A stretch of 64,000 nt of DNA, from positions 16,335,479 through 16,399,478 of the forward strand of contig CM060068.1 of the NCBI GenBank assembly GCA_030533445.1, written 5' to 3'. Made by a program: the position numbers and the translations under genes. Source of the stretch: Cyprinodon diabolis (lineage: Eukaryota; Chordata; Actinopteri; Cyprinodontiformes; Cyprinodontidae). Shown here piece after piece: positions 23,513 to 36,949 of this stretch. Under the pieces are notes generated by a model, which saw only the letters and a list, made by a program, of their open reading frames with translations, did not search any database and was not told the origin of the DNA. Position 1 is the stretch's first letter, and every line of letters begins with the position of its first letter.

Positions 23513-26500
23513 GGTGTATTACCGCTAACCGTGGATTTTGGCGGTGGTGTTTCTCCATCTTTTGAACATATACTTTTGACCCACCACCTGAGATGGCCGC
23601 AGCATCTATCTCACAGATGAGATTCATCCCAGATATTATATTTTATCCCTAGTTTAACCCTTCCTGACCAAAGCTGTGGTTGTCTCAGCAGGCCCAGAGG
23701 TAAAGCGTGGAACCCATTTTGCTGGGTTGGGAGGAGCAAGAAGGAGGCGGTCGCTTGGTTCCCGCGGTCGCAGCATACCAGGCGGTGCGAGCTGCGAGGG
23801 CCGCCCAATGCCACTTGTGGCTTTAATTATTATTATTATTTTTCTTTTCTCACTTCAAATGCATTTTACGGGGACTTCGCATATTCAAAAACTCAGGAAA
23901 ACGTGGCAGTAAATTGTCCCCCGCGTGAAATAGCCGGTCTATAATGGAATCCAAAATGGCCGCCCCCAAATTACGCCACAGCGCCCCCTAACGTGAGTTG
24001 GGGGAAACTGTAAGTCCCAGAGATTTGAACTTTGGCACACAGGTAGATCACCTCAAATCATGAAAAAAAGTCTCTTGGAGGTATGCCCTAAAACCCACAG
24101 GAAGTCAGCCATTTTGGGTCAAAGTGCGATTTTTGGCCATTTTTCATTTTCGCTCATGTCGAACTTTAACGAACTCCTCCTAGGGATAATGAGCTATCGG
24201 CTTCAAACTCGGTCATTATGCAGTTAAGGCATTGGAGATTAAAAGTTATCAAAGGTTTTCGTTTTTGAGCATGTTTAAGGGGTCCCCAGGGGCCCCAAAG
24301 TTAGGGCACTTTTGAAGAATTTCAAAGTGGAATAACTTTTACAAAAAAAGTTCAAATCAAACCAAGTTTGGCAGTAAGGAGCCCCTTTGGGTGCTTGACC
24401 ATACTGAATGGTCAAATGATGACATCATCTAAGCCCCGCCCCCTAAGGGAAGAAAGTCACTTTTTTCACTTGGGAGGGTCCCTTTCAGTCATATTAAACA
24501 CCAGCACCTTGAAACTTTGTCAGATGATAGAAAACATGTTGGTCTAACTTCGTTTAAAGCACAAAGATTTTGAGTTAAATGGTGTTGCTATGGTGACCCG
24601 GCAAAGTCAGGTGTTTCGCCGTGATCATACTTTTGGCTCTCATCTCCTCATAGATCCTTCAATCTGCACCAAAGTCACTAGGATGGAACTTGGTCCAAGC
24701 CCACACAAGAATCTAGGCCAATAATCGATGGGCGTGGCTTACTTTCTATACAGCGCCCCCTAGAAAAACTAAAACGACCAGCCCCAAGCCATGCAATGAC
24801 TTAGGATTATGAAAGTTGGCACACATGTTAAACACCCCAGGACCTACAAAAAAGCCTCTTGGACCCATGGTCTAAACCCCACAGGAAGTCGGCCATTTTT
24901 GATTGAAGTTCAAATTTTCACCGTAATTTTGCACTTTATAGCCTCTATATTTGAACGAACTCCTCCTACAGCTTTTGAGTCACAGGCTTCAAACTAACTC
25001 CAACTTGACTTGAGGCATTGGGGATCAAAAGTTATCAAAGGAATTTTTCTACATCAAAGCATGTGGGCGTGGCCAGGCGTCAAACTTGGTCATTAGGCAG
25101 GGAAACAAAGGGTAAGCCCCGTGCCATATTATGACTGAGAGTTCTGAAACTTGGACCACTTATGTAACCCCTCAGGACCTACAAAAAAGTCTCTTGGGGC
25201 CATGGTCCAAATCACACAGGAAGTCGGCCATTTTGAATCAAAGAAATCCCTTTGCTTTCTTACCTTTGTGACCTATTTGAGCGAACTCCTCCTAGAGCTT
25301 TTGAGTTACACACTTTATATTCACCGTATAATGACTTGAGACATTGGGGATCAAAAGTTATCAAAGGAATTTTTCTAAATCAAAGCATGTGGGCGTGGCC
25401 AAGTGCCAAACTTGGTCATTAGGCAGGAAACAAAGGGTAAGCCCCGTGCCATGTTATGACTGAGAGTTCTGAAACTTGGACCACTTATGTAACCCCTCAG
25501 GACCTACAAAAAAGTCTCTTGGGCCCATGGTCTAAACCTCTCATGAAGTCGGCCATTTTGAATCAAACGTCACCCTTATGAAAATAGAATCACTATGTTA
25601 AAATATTTCTAAAAAATCAGTCGTTTTCCCAAAAGAGCTAGGACTTTTGGAATATATTCCTCTAATAGCTACTTGTTTGACGGTAAACACAGCATAGCTC
25701 TTCTTAAAAGTCCGTCACTCTAATTTTTCAAAAGTTTGTGTTAACAGGAAATTGTTGTATTTCAAAAAGTTTTATAGCAATCGTAGCCAAATTTGGAATA
25801 GTTATTTATCCTTTGATTATAGAAAAGACTGCCAAGTTTGGCATGAATCTATGCATGTTTGAGCATCTTATGGGGTTTTCAACTGCCGCAGTATATGGCA
25901 TTCAAGTTTAAAGATTTTTCTTTCTTTAAATTATTTCATAAATCATCTAAAAAAAATCTAGGACATGCAAGATGTGTTCCTTGACATTTGCGATTTTTTT
26001 CGGGATTTTATTGCAAACTATGGATTTTTAATGATTTTCTTTGTTTTGAGTAGAGTCGGCCATTTTGAATTACATTTTACCCTGTTGTAAAATCACGGAC
26101 CTCTTTTCAAAAAATTGTATAAAATCAGCCTTTTATCCAAATGAGCTAAAACTTTCAAAATACGTTCTTTACAAAGCCTGCTGTAAGCTGGTTACAATAG
26201 GAAAGCGCTTCTTTAAAGTCCGTCACTCTGATTTCTCAAAGGTTTGTGTTAACAGGAAATTGTTGTATCTCAAAAAGTTTTATAGCAATCCTAGCCAAAT
26301 TTGGAACATTTATTTATCCTTTGATTATAGAAAAGACTGCCAAGTTTGGCGTGAATCTATGCATGTTTGAGCATCTTATGGGGTTTTCAACTGCCGCAGT
26401 ATAAGGCATTCACGTTTAAAGATTTTTCTTTCTTTAAATTATTTAATAAATCATCTAAAAAAAATCTAGGACATGCGAGATGTGTTCCTTGACATTTGCG

Positions 26501-28593
26501 ATTTTTTTCTGGATTTTATTTCAAAATATGGATTTTTTATGATTTTTTTTGTTTTGAGTAGAGTCGGCCATTTTGAATTACATTTCACCCTGTTGTAAAA
26601 TCACGGACCTCTTTTCAAAAAATTGTATAAAATCAGCCTTTTATCCAAATGAGCTAAAACTTTCAAAATACGTTCTTTACAAAGCCTGCTGTAAGCTGGT
26701 TACAATAGGAGAGCGCTTCTTTAAAGTCCGTCACTCTGATTTCTCAAAGGTTTGTGTTAACAGGAAATTGTTGTATCTCAAAAAATTTTATAGCAATCCT
26801 AGCCAAATTTGGAACATTTATTTATCCTTTGATTATAGAAAAGACTGCCAAGTTTGGCGTGAATCTATGCATGTTTGAGCATCTTATGGGGTTTTCAACT
26901 GCCGCAGTATATGAAATTTAAGTTTAAAGATTTTTCTTTCTTTAAATTATTTAATAAATCATCTAAAAAAAATCTAGGATATGCAAGATGTGTTCCTTGA
27001 CATTTGTGATTTTTTTCGGGATTTTATTGCAAACTATGGATTTTTAATGATTTCTGTTGTTTTGAGTAGAGTCGGCCATTTTGAATTACATTTTACCCTG
27101 TTGTGAAATCACGGACCTCTTTTCAAAAAATTTTATAAAATCAGCCTTTTATCCAAATGAGCTAATACTTTCAAAATACGTTCTTTACAAAGCCTGCTGT
27201 AAGCTGGTTACAATAGCAAAGCGCTTCTTTAAAGTCTGTCACTCTGATTTTTCAAAAGTTTGTGTTAACAGGAAATTGTTGTATCGCAAAAAATTTTATA
27301 GCAATCCTAGCCAAATTTGGAACAGTTATTTATCCTTTGATTATAGAAAAGACTGCCAAGTTTGGCGTAAATCTATGCATGTTTGAGCATCTTATGAGGT
27401 TTTCAACTGCCGCAGTATAAGGCATTCACGTTTAAAGATTTTTCTTTCTTTAAATTATTTAATAAATCATCTAAAAAAAATCTAGGACATGCGAGATCTG
27501 TTCCTTGACATTTGCGATTTTTTTCGGGATTTTATTGCAAACTATGGATTTTTAATGATTTTTTTTGTTTTGAGTAGAGTCGGCCATTTTGAATTACATT
27601 TCACCCTGTTGTGAAATCAGTGACCTCTTTTCAAAAAATTGTATAAAATCAGCCTTTTATCCAAATGAGCTAATACTTTCAAAATACGTTCTTTACAAAG
27701 CCTGCTGTAAGCTGGTTACAATAGCAAAGCGCTTCTTTAAAGTCTGTCACTCTGATTTTTCAAAAGTTTGTGTTAACAGGAAATTGTTGTATCGCAAAAA
27801 TTTTTATAGCAATCCTAGCCAAATTTGGAACATTTATTTATCCTTTGATTATAGAAAAGACTGCCAAGTGTGGCCTAAATCTATGCATGTTTGAGCATCT
27901 TATGAGGTTTTCAACTGCCGCAGTATAAGGCATTCACGTTTAAAGATTTTTCTTTCTTTAAATTATTGAATAAATCATCTAAAAAAAATCTAGGACATGC
28001 GAGATGTGTTCCTTGACATTTGCGATTTTTTTCGGGATTTTATTGCAAACTATGGATTTTTAATGATTTTTTTTGTTTTGAGTAGAGTCGGCCATTTTGA
28101 ATTACATTTCACCCTGTTGTGAAATCACTGACCTCTTTTCAAAAAATTTTATAAAATCAGCCTTTTATCCAAATGAGCTAATACTTTCAAAATACGTTCT
28201 TTACAAAGCCTGCTGTAAGCTGGTTACAATAGCAAAGCGCTTCTTCAAAGTCTGTCACTCTGATTTTTCAAAAGTTTGTGTTAACAGGAAATTGTTGTAT
28301 CGCAAAAAGTTTTATAGCAATCCTAGCCAAATTTGGAACATTTATTTATCCTTTGATTATAGAAAAGACTGCCAAGTTTGGCGTAAATCTATGCATGTTT
28401 GAGCATCTTATGAGGTTTTCAACTGCCGCAGTATAAGGCATTCACGTTTAAAGATTTTTCTTTCTTTAAATTATTTAATAAATCATCTAAAAAAAATCTA
28501 GGACATGCGAGATGTGTTCCTTGACATTTGCGATTTTTTTCGTGATTTTATTGCAAACTATGGATTTTTAATGATTTTTTTTGTTTTGAGTAG
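23513..28593 (+). repeat. Array block 6, 5081 bp, spacer variant, 5 monomers
   Basis: Same spacer variant as block 5 but without hairpin modules. The first two monomers carry GTAAAATCACGG and AGGAAAGCG variants; the last three match monomers from blocks 1 and 2 (GTTGTTTTGAGTAG at 27056, GTGTGGCCTAAA at about 27869). The run is a mosaic of at least two monomer lineages. Confidence 0.88.
26054..28593 (+). repeat. 508-bp monomer run, 5 copies
   Basis: 2540 bp, exactly five times 508. Two lineages meet near 26910, where GTATATGAAATTTAAG replaces GTATAAGGCATTCACG. Confidence 0.93.
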
Positions 28594-28909
28594 GGTGTAT
28601 TACCGCTAACCGTGGATTTTGGCGGTGCTGTTTCTCCATCTTTTGAACATATACTTTTGACCCACCACCTGAGATGGCCGCAGCATCTATCTCACAGATG
28701 AGATTCATCCCAGATATTATATTTTATCCCTAGTTTAACCCTTCCTGACCAAAGCTGTGGTTGTCTCAGCAGGCCCAGAGGTAAAGCGTGGAACCCATTT
28801 TGCTGGGTTGGGAGGAGCAAGAAGGAGGCGGTCGCTTGGTTCCCGCGGTCGCAGCATACCAGGCGGTGCGAGCTGCGAGGGCCGCCCAATGCCACTTGTG
28901 GCTTTAATT

Positions 28910-28962
28910 AGGCCCGAGCAGCAAAGCGCTGCGAAGGCCTATTGTATTTCGAAAGTTTCTTC
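28910..28962 (+). repeat. Single hairpin module
   Basis: One copy (GCAGC, loop AAAGC, GCTGC) between the cassette and an ATT tract. Confidence 0.78.

Positions 28963-28997
<35 letters not shown>
28963..28997 (+). repeat. (ATT)n microsatellite
   Basis: About 11 repeats directly after the hairpin module. Confidence 0.93.
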
Positions 28998-30908
28998 TTT
29001 CTTTTCTCACTTCGAACGCATTTTACGGGGACTTCGCATATTCAAAAACTCAGGAAAATGTGGCAGAAAATTGTCCCCCGCGTGAAATAGCCGGTCTATA
29101 ATGGAATCCAAAATGGCCGCACCCAAATTACGCCACAGCGCCCCCTAACGTGAGTTGGGGGAAACTGTAAGTCCCAGAGATCTGAAATTTGGCACACAGG
29201 TAAATCTCCTCAAATCATGAAAAAAAGTCTCTTGGAGGTATGCCCTAAAACCCACAGGAAGTCAGCCATTTTGGGTCAAAGTGCGATTTTTGGCCATTTT
29301 TCATTTTCGCTCATGTCGAACTTTAACGAACTCCTCCTAGGGATAATGAGCTATCGGCTTCAAACTCGGTCATTATGCAGTTAAGGCATTGGAGATTAAA
29401 AGTTATCAAAGGTTTTCGTTTTTGAGCATGTTTAAGGGGTCCCCAGGGGCCCCAAAGTTAGGCTACTTTTGAAGAATTTCAAAGTTGAATAACTTTTACA
29501 AAAAAAATTCAAATCAAACCAAGTTTGGCAGTAAGGAGCCCCTTTGGGTGCTTGACCATACTGGATGGTCAAATGATGACATCATCTAAGCCCCGCCCCC
29601 TAAGGGAAGAAAGTTACTTTTTTCACTTGGGAGGGTCCCTTTCACTCATTCAAAACACCAGCACCTTGACACTTTGTCAGATGATAGAAAACATGTTGGT
29701 CTAACTTCGTTTAAAGCACAGAGAGTCTGAGTTAAATGGTGTTGCCATGGTGCCATGGCGAAGTGAGGCGTTTCGCCATGAAAATACGATTGGCTCTCAT
29801 TTCCTCATTATTAATCAGATCTGCACCAAAATCACAAGAGATGATCCTAGTCCAACTCCAAACAGGAATCCAGAGCAATATTTTGTGGGCGGGGCTTAAT
29901 TACACTACAGCGCCCCCTAGAAATAACAAACTTCAAACCACCAGCCCCAAGCTGTTTTTAGTCCTAGAATATTGAAACTTTGAACACATTTGCATCTCAT
30001 CAGGCCCTAACTAAAAGCCTCTTGAAGCCATGGTCTAAACCCCACCGGAAGTCGGCCATTTTGAATTACAATTTACTCTCTTGTGAAAGCACTGACCTTT
30101 TTTCAAAAAATTGTATAAAATCAGCCTTTTATCCAAATGAGCTAAAACTTTCAAAATACGTTCTTTACAAAGCCTGCTGTAAGCTGGTTACAATAGCAAA
30201 GCGCTTCTTTAAAGTCCGTCACTCTGATTTTTCAAAAGTTTGCGTTCTCGCCTAATAGTTGGTCAAGTGGACAGATAATGCCAGGAAATAATTCAGCCCC
30301 TAGCCATGCTCGTTCCTAGGATAATGAAACTTGGCACACATCTGTATGAGCTCTCCGCCTACAAAAAGTTTCATTGGAGCCATGGTCTAAACCTCTCATG
30401 AAGTCAGCCATTTTGAATCAAACGGCACCCTTATGAAAATAGAATCACTATGTTAAAATATTTCTAAAAAATCAGTCGTTTTCCCAAAAGAGCTAAGACT
30501 TTTGAAATATATTCCTCTAATCACTACTTGTTTGATGGTAAAAACAGCATAGCTCTTCTTAAAAGTCTGTCACTCTGATTTTTCAAAAGTTTGTGTTAAC
30601 AGGAAATTGTTGTATATCAAAAAGTTTTATAGCAATCCTAGCCAAATTTGGAACAGTTATTTATCCTCTGATTATAGAAAAGACTGCCAAGTTTGGCGTG
30701 AATCTATGCATGTTTGAGCATCTTATGGGGTTTTCAACTGCCGCAGTATATGGCATTCAAGTTTAAAGATTTTTCTTTCTTTAAATTATTTAATAAATCA
30801 TCTAAAAAAAATCTAGGACATGCAAGATGTGTTCCTTGACATTTGTGATTTTTTTCGGGATTTTATTGCAAACTATGGATTTTTAATGATTTTTTTTGTT
30901 TTGAGTAG

Positions 30909-33900
30909 AGTCGGCCATTTTGAATTACATTTCACCCTGTTGTGAAATCACTGACCTCTTTTCAAAAAATTGTATAAAATCAGCCTTTTATCCAAATGAG
31001 CTAATACTTTCAAAATACGTTCTTTACAAAGCCTGCTGTAAGCTGGTTACAATAGCAAAGCGCTTCTTTAAAGTCTGTCACTCTGATTTTTCAAAAGTTT
31101 GTGTTAACAGGAAATTGTTGTATATCAAAAAGTTTTATAGCAATCCTAGCCAAATTTGGAACAGTTATTTATCCTCTGATTATAGAAAAGACTGCCAAGT
31201 TTGGCGTGAATCTATGCATGTTTGAGCATCTTATGGGGTTTTCAACTGCCGCAGTATATGGCATTCACGTTTAAAGATTTTTCTTTCTTTAACTTATTTA
31301 ATAAATCATCTAAAAAAAATCTAGGACATGCAAGATGTGTTCCTTGACATTTGTGATTTTTTTCGGGATTTTATTGCAAACTATGGATTTTTAATGATTT
31401 TTTTTGTTTTGAGTAGAGTCGGCCATTTTGAATTACATTTCACCCTGTTGTGAAATCACTGACCTCTTTTCAAAAAATTGTATAAAATCAGCCTTTTATC
31501 CAAATGAGCTAATACTTTCAAAATACGTTCTTTACAAAGCCTGCTGTAAGCTGGTTACAATAGCAAAGCGCTTCTTTAAAGTCTGTCACTCTGATTTTTC
31601 AAAAGTTTGTGTTAACAGGAAATTGTTGTATCGCAAAAAGTTTTATAGCAATCCTAGCCAAATTTGGAACAGTTATTTATCCTTTGATTATAGAAAAGAG
31701 TGCCAAGTTTGGCGTGAATCTATGCATGTTTGAGCATCTTATGGGGTTTTCAACTGCCGCAGTATATGGCATTCAAGTTTAAAGATTTTTCTTTCTTTAA
31801 ATTATTTAATAAATCATCTAAAAAAAATCTAGGACATGCAAGATGTGTTCCTTGACATTTGTGATTTTTTTCGGGATTTTATTGCAAACTATGGATTTTT
31901 AATGATTTTTTTTGTTTTGAGTAGAGTCGGCCATTTTGAATTACATTTCACCCTGTTGTGAAATCACTGACCTCTTTTCAAAAAATTGTATAAAATCAGC
32001 CTTTTATCCAAATGAGCTAATACTTTCAAAATACGTTCTTTACAAAGCCTGCTGTAAGCTGGTTACAATAGCAAAGCGCTTCTTTAAAGTCTGTCACTCT
32101 GATTTTTCAAAAGTTTGTGTTAACAGGAAATTGTTGTATATCAAAAAGTTTTATAGCAATCCTAGCCAAATTTGGAACAGTTATTTATCCTCTGATTATA
32201 GAAAAGACTGCCAAGTTTGGCGTGAATCTATGCATGTTTGAGCATCTTATGGGGTTTTCAACTGCCGCAGTATATGGCATTCACGTTTAAAGATTTTTCT
32301 TTCTTTAACTTATTTAATAAATCATCTAAAAAAAATCTAGGACATGCAAGATGTGTTCCTTGACATTTGTGATTTTTTTCGGGATTTTATTGCAAACTAT
32401 GGATTTTTAATGATTTTTTTTGTTTTGAGTAGAGTTGGCCATTTTGAATTACATTTCACCCTGTTGTGAAATCACTGACCTCTTTTCAAAAAATTGTATA
32501 AAATCAGCCTTTTATCCAAATGAGCTAATACTTTCAAAATACGTTCTTTACAAAGCCTGCTGTAAGCTGGTTACAATAGCAAAGCGCTTCTTTAAAGTCT
32601 GTCACTCTGATTTTTCAAAAGTTTGTGTTAACAGGAAATTATTGTATCGCAAAAAGTTTTATAGCAATCCTAGCCAAATTTGGAACAGTTATTTATCCTT
32701 TGATTATAGAAAAGAGTGCCAAGTTTGGCGTGAATCTATGCATGTTTGAGCATCTTATGGGGTTTTCAACTGCCGCAGTATATGGCATTCAAGTTTAAAG
32801 ATTTTTCTTTCTTTAAATTATTTCATAAATCATCTAAAAGAAATCTAGGATATGCAAGATGTGTTCCTTGACATTTGTGATTTTTTTCGGGATTTTATTG
32901 CAAACTATGGATTTTTAATGATTTTTTTTGTTTTGAGTAGAGTCGGCCATTTTGAATTACATTTTACCCTGTTGTAAAATCACGGACCTCTTTTCAAAAA
33001 ATTGTATAAAATCAGCCTTTTATCCAAATGAGCTAAAACTTTCAAAATACGTTCTTTACAAAGCCTGCTGTAAGCTGGTTACAATAGGAAAGCGCTTCTT
33101 TAAAGTCCGTCACTCTGATTTGTCAAAAGTTTGTGTTAACAGGAAATTGTTGTATCTCAAAAAGTTTTATAGCAATCCTAGCCAAATTTGGAACAGTTAT
33201 TTATCCTTTGATTATAGAAAAGACTGCCAAGTTTGGCGTGAATCTATGCATGTTTGAGCATCTTATGGGGTTTTCAACTGCCGCAGTATAAGGCATTCAC
33301 GTTTAAAGATTTTTCTTTCTTTAAATTATTTAATAAATCATCTAAAAAAAATCTAGGACATGCGAGATGTGTTCCTTGACATTTGCGATTTTTTTCTGGA
33401 TTTTATTTCAAAATATGGATTTTTTATGATTTTTTTTGTTTTGAGTAGAGTCGGCCATTTTGAATTACATTTCACCCTGTTGTGAAATCACGGACCTCTT
33501 TTCAAAAAATTGTATAAAATCAGCCTTTTATCCAAATGAGCTAATACTTTCAAAATACGTTCTTTACAAAGCCTGCTGTAAGCTGGTTACAATAGCAAAG
33601 CGCTTCTTTGAAGTCTGTCACTCTGATTTTTCAAAAGTTTGTGTTAACAGGAAATTGTTGTATCGCAAAAAGTTTTATAGCAATCCTAGCCAAATTTGGA
33701 ACAGTTATTTATCCTTTGATTATAGAAAAGACTGCCAAGTTTGGCGTAAATCTATGCATGTTTGAGCATCTTATGAGGTTTTCAACTGCCGCAGTATAAG
33801 GCATTCACGTTTAAAGATTTTTCTTTCTTTAAATTATTTAATAAATCATCTAAAAAAAATCTAGGACATGCGAGATGTGTTCCTTGACATTTGCGATTTT

Positions 33901-33956
33901 TTTCGGGATTTTATTGCAAACTATGGATTTTTAATGATTTTTTTTGTTTTGAGTAG
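30909..33956 (+). repeat. 508-bp monomer run, 6 copies
   Basis: 3048 bp, exactly six times 508. One copy has GAGTTGGCC in place of GAGTCGGCC (32434). Variants alternate along the first four copies. Confidence 0.93.
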
Positions 33957-36495
33957 GGTGTATTACCGCTAACCCTGGATTTTGGCGGTGGCGTTTCTCC
34001 ATCTTTTGAACATATACTTTTGACCCACCACCTGAGATGGCCGCAGCATCTATCTCACAGATGAGATTCATCCCAGATATTATATTTTATCCCTAGTTTA
34101 ACCCTTCCTGACCAAAGCTGTGGTTGTCTCAGCAGGCCCAGAGGTAAAGCGTGGAACCCATTTTGCTGGGTCGGGAGGAGCAAGAAGGAGGCGGTCGCTT
34201 GGTTCCCGCGGTCGCAGCATACCAGGCGGTGCGAGCTGCGAGGGCCGCCCAATGCCACTTGTGGCTTTAATTATTATTATTTTTCTTTTCTCACTTCAAA
34301 CGCATTTTACGGGGACTTCGCATATTCAAAAACTCAGGAAAACGTGGCAGTAAATTGTCCCCCGCGTGAAATAGCCGGTCTATAATGGAATCCAAAATGG
34401 CCGCCCCCAAATTACGCCACAGCGCCCCCTAACGTGAGTTGGGGGAAACTGTAAGTCCCAGAGATTTGAACTTTGGCACACAGGTAGATCACCTCAAATC
34501 ATGAAAAAAAGTCTCTTGGAGGTATGCCCTAAAACCCACAGGAAGTCAGCCATTTTGGGTCAAAGTGCGATTTTTGGCCATTTTTCATTTTCGCTCATGT
34601 CGAACTTTAACGAACTCCTCCTAGGGATAATGAGCTATCGGCTTCAAACTCGGTCATTATGCAGTTAAGGCATTGGAGATTAAAAGTTATCAAAGGTTTT
34701 CGTTTTTGAGCATGTTTAAGGGGTCCCCAGGGGCCCCAAAGTTAGGGCACTTTTGAAGAATTTCAAAGTGGAATAACTTTTACAAAAAAAGTTCAAATCA
34801 AACCAAGTTTGGCAGTAAGGAGCCCCTTTGGGTGCTTGACCATACTGGATGGTCAAATGATGACATCATCTAAGCCCCGCCCCCTAAGGGAAGAAAGTCA
34901 CTTTTTTCACTTGGGAGGGTCCCTTTCAGTCATATTAAACACCAGCACCTTGAAACTTTGTCAGATGATAGAAAACATGTTGGTCTAACTTCGTTTAAAG
35001 CACAAAGATTTTGAGTTAAATGGTGTTGCTATGGTGACCCGGCAAAGTCAGGTGTTTCGCCGTGATCATACTTTTGGCTCTCATCTCCTCATAGATCCTT
35101 CAATCTGCACCAAAGTCACTAGGATGGAACTTGGTCCAAGCCCACACAAGAATCTAGGCCAATAATCGATGGGCGTGGCTTACTTTCTATACAGCGCCCC
35201 CTAGAAAAACTAAAACGACCAGCCCCAAGCCATGCAATGACTTAGGATTATGAAAGTTGGCACACATGTTAAACACCCCAGGACCTACAAAAAAGCCTCT
35301 TGGACCCATGGTCTAAACCCCACAGGAAGTCGGCCATTTTTGATTGAAGTTCAAATTTTCACCGTAATTTTGCACTTTATAGCCTCTATATTTGAACGAA
35401 CTCCTCCTACAGCTTTTGAGTCACAGGCTTCAAACTAACTCCAACTTGACTTGAGGCATTGGGGATCAAAAGTTATCAAAGGAATTTTTCTACATCAAAG
35501 CATGTGGGCGTGGCCAGGCGTCAAACTTGGTCATTAGGCAGGGAAACAAAGGGTAAGCCCCGTGCCATGTTATGACTGAGAGTTCTGAAACTTGGACCAC
35601 TTATGTAACCCCTCAGGACCTACAAAAAAGTCTCTTGGGGCCATGGTCCAAATCACACAGGAAGTCGGCCATTTTGAATCAAAGAAATCCCTTTGCTTTC
35701 TTACCTTTGTGACCTATTTGAGCGAACTCCTCCTAGAGCTTTTGAGTTACACACTTTATATTCACCGTATAATGACTTGAGACATTGGGGATCAAAAGTT
35801 ATCAAAGGAATTTTTCTAAATCAAAGCATGTGGGCGTGGCCAAGCGCCAAACTTGGTCATTAGGCAGGGAAACAAAGGGTAAGCCCCGTGCCATGTTATG
35901 ACTGAGAGTTCTGAAACTTGGACCACTTATGTAACCCCTCAGGACCTACAAAAAAGTCTCTTGGGCCCATGGTCTAAACCTCTCATGAAGTCGGCCATTT
36001 TGAATCAAACGTCACCCTTATGAAAATAGAATCACTATGTTAAAATATTTCTAAAAAATCAGTCGTTTTCCCAAAAGAGCTAGGACTTTTGGAATATATT
36101 CCTCTAATAGCTACTTGTTTGACGGTAAACACAGCATAGCTCTTCTTAAAAGTCCGTCACTCTAATTTTTCAAAAGTTTGTGTTAACAGGAAATTGTTGT
36201 ATTTCAAAAAGTTTTATAGCAATCGTAGCCAAATTTGGAATAGTTATTTATCCTTTGATTATAGAAAAGACTGCCAAGTTTGGCATGAATCTATGCATGT
36301 TTGAGCATCTTATGGGGTTTTCAACTGCCGCAGTATATGGCATTCAAGTTTAAAGATTTTTCTTTCTTTAAATTATTTCATAAATCATCTAAAAAAAATC
36401 TAGGACATGCAAGATGTGTTCCTTGACATTTGCGATTTTTTTCGGGATTTTATTGCAAACTATGGATTTTTAATGATTTTTTTTGTTTTGAGTAG
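33957..36495 (+). repeat. Array block 8, 2539 bp, no hybrid monomers
   Basis: Spacer variant of the block 5 kind, ending in one right-hand module of 507 bp (35989-36495) that runs directly into the next cassette. With no hybrid monomer it may represent the state before monomer amplification, or a block that lost its run. Confidence 0.88.
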
Positions 36496-36820
36496 GGTGT
36501 AATACCGCTAACCGTGGATTTTGGCGGTGCTGTTTCTTCATCTTTTGAACATATACTTTTGACCCACCACCTGAGATGGCCTCAGCATCTATCTCACAGA
36601 TGAGATTCATCCCAGATATTATATTTTATCCCTAGTTTAACCCTTCCTGACCAAAGCTGTGGTTGTCTCAGCAGGCCCAGAGGTAAAGCATGGAACCCAT
36701 TTTGCTGGGTTGGGAGGAGCAAGAAGGAGGCGGTCGCTTGGTTCCCGCGGTCGCAGCATACCAGGCGGTGCGAGCTGCGAGGGCCGCCCAATGCCACTTG
36801 TGGCTTTAATTATTATTATT

Positions 36821-36932
36821 AGGCCCGAGCAGCAAAGCGGCTGCGAAGGCCTATTGTATTTCGAAAGTTTCTTATTAGGCCCGAGCAGCTAAGCGCTGCG
36901 AAGGCCTATTGTATCTGTAATGTTTATTATTA
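36821..36932 (+). repeat. Two hairpin modules, second divergent
   Basis: Copies at 36821 and 36877. In the second the loop is TAAGC and the tail reads GTATCTGTAATG instead of GTATTTCGAAAG. The inner 5-bp stem is unchanged. Confidence 0.78.
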
Positions 36933-36949
36933 TTATTATTATTATTATT
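36924..36949 (+). repeat. (ATT)n microsatellite
   Basis: About 8 repeats, followed by TTCTTCTTATTTTTC. Confidence 0.9.

Larger units (their letters stand above)
28594..33956 (+). repeat. Array block 7, 5363 bp, type II cassette, 6 monomers
   Basis: Type II cassette with one hairpin module, then a spacer and parent like block 3. Monomers alternate between two variants (TATATCAAAAAG with TCCTCTGATTAT, and TATCGCAAAAAG with GAAAAGAGTGCC), which suggests that a two-monomer (1016-bp) unit was duplicated. The last two monomers belong to other lineages. Confidence 0.88.
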
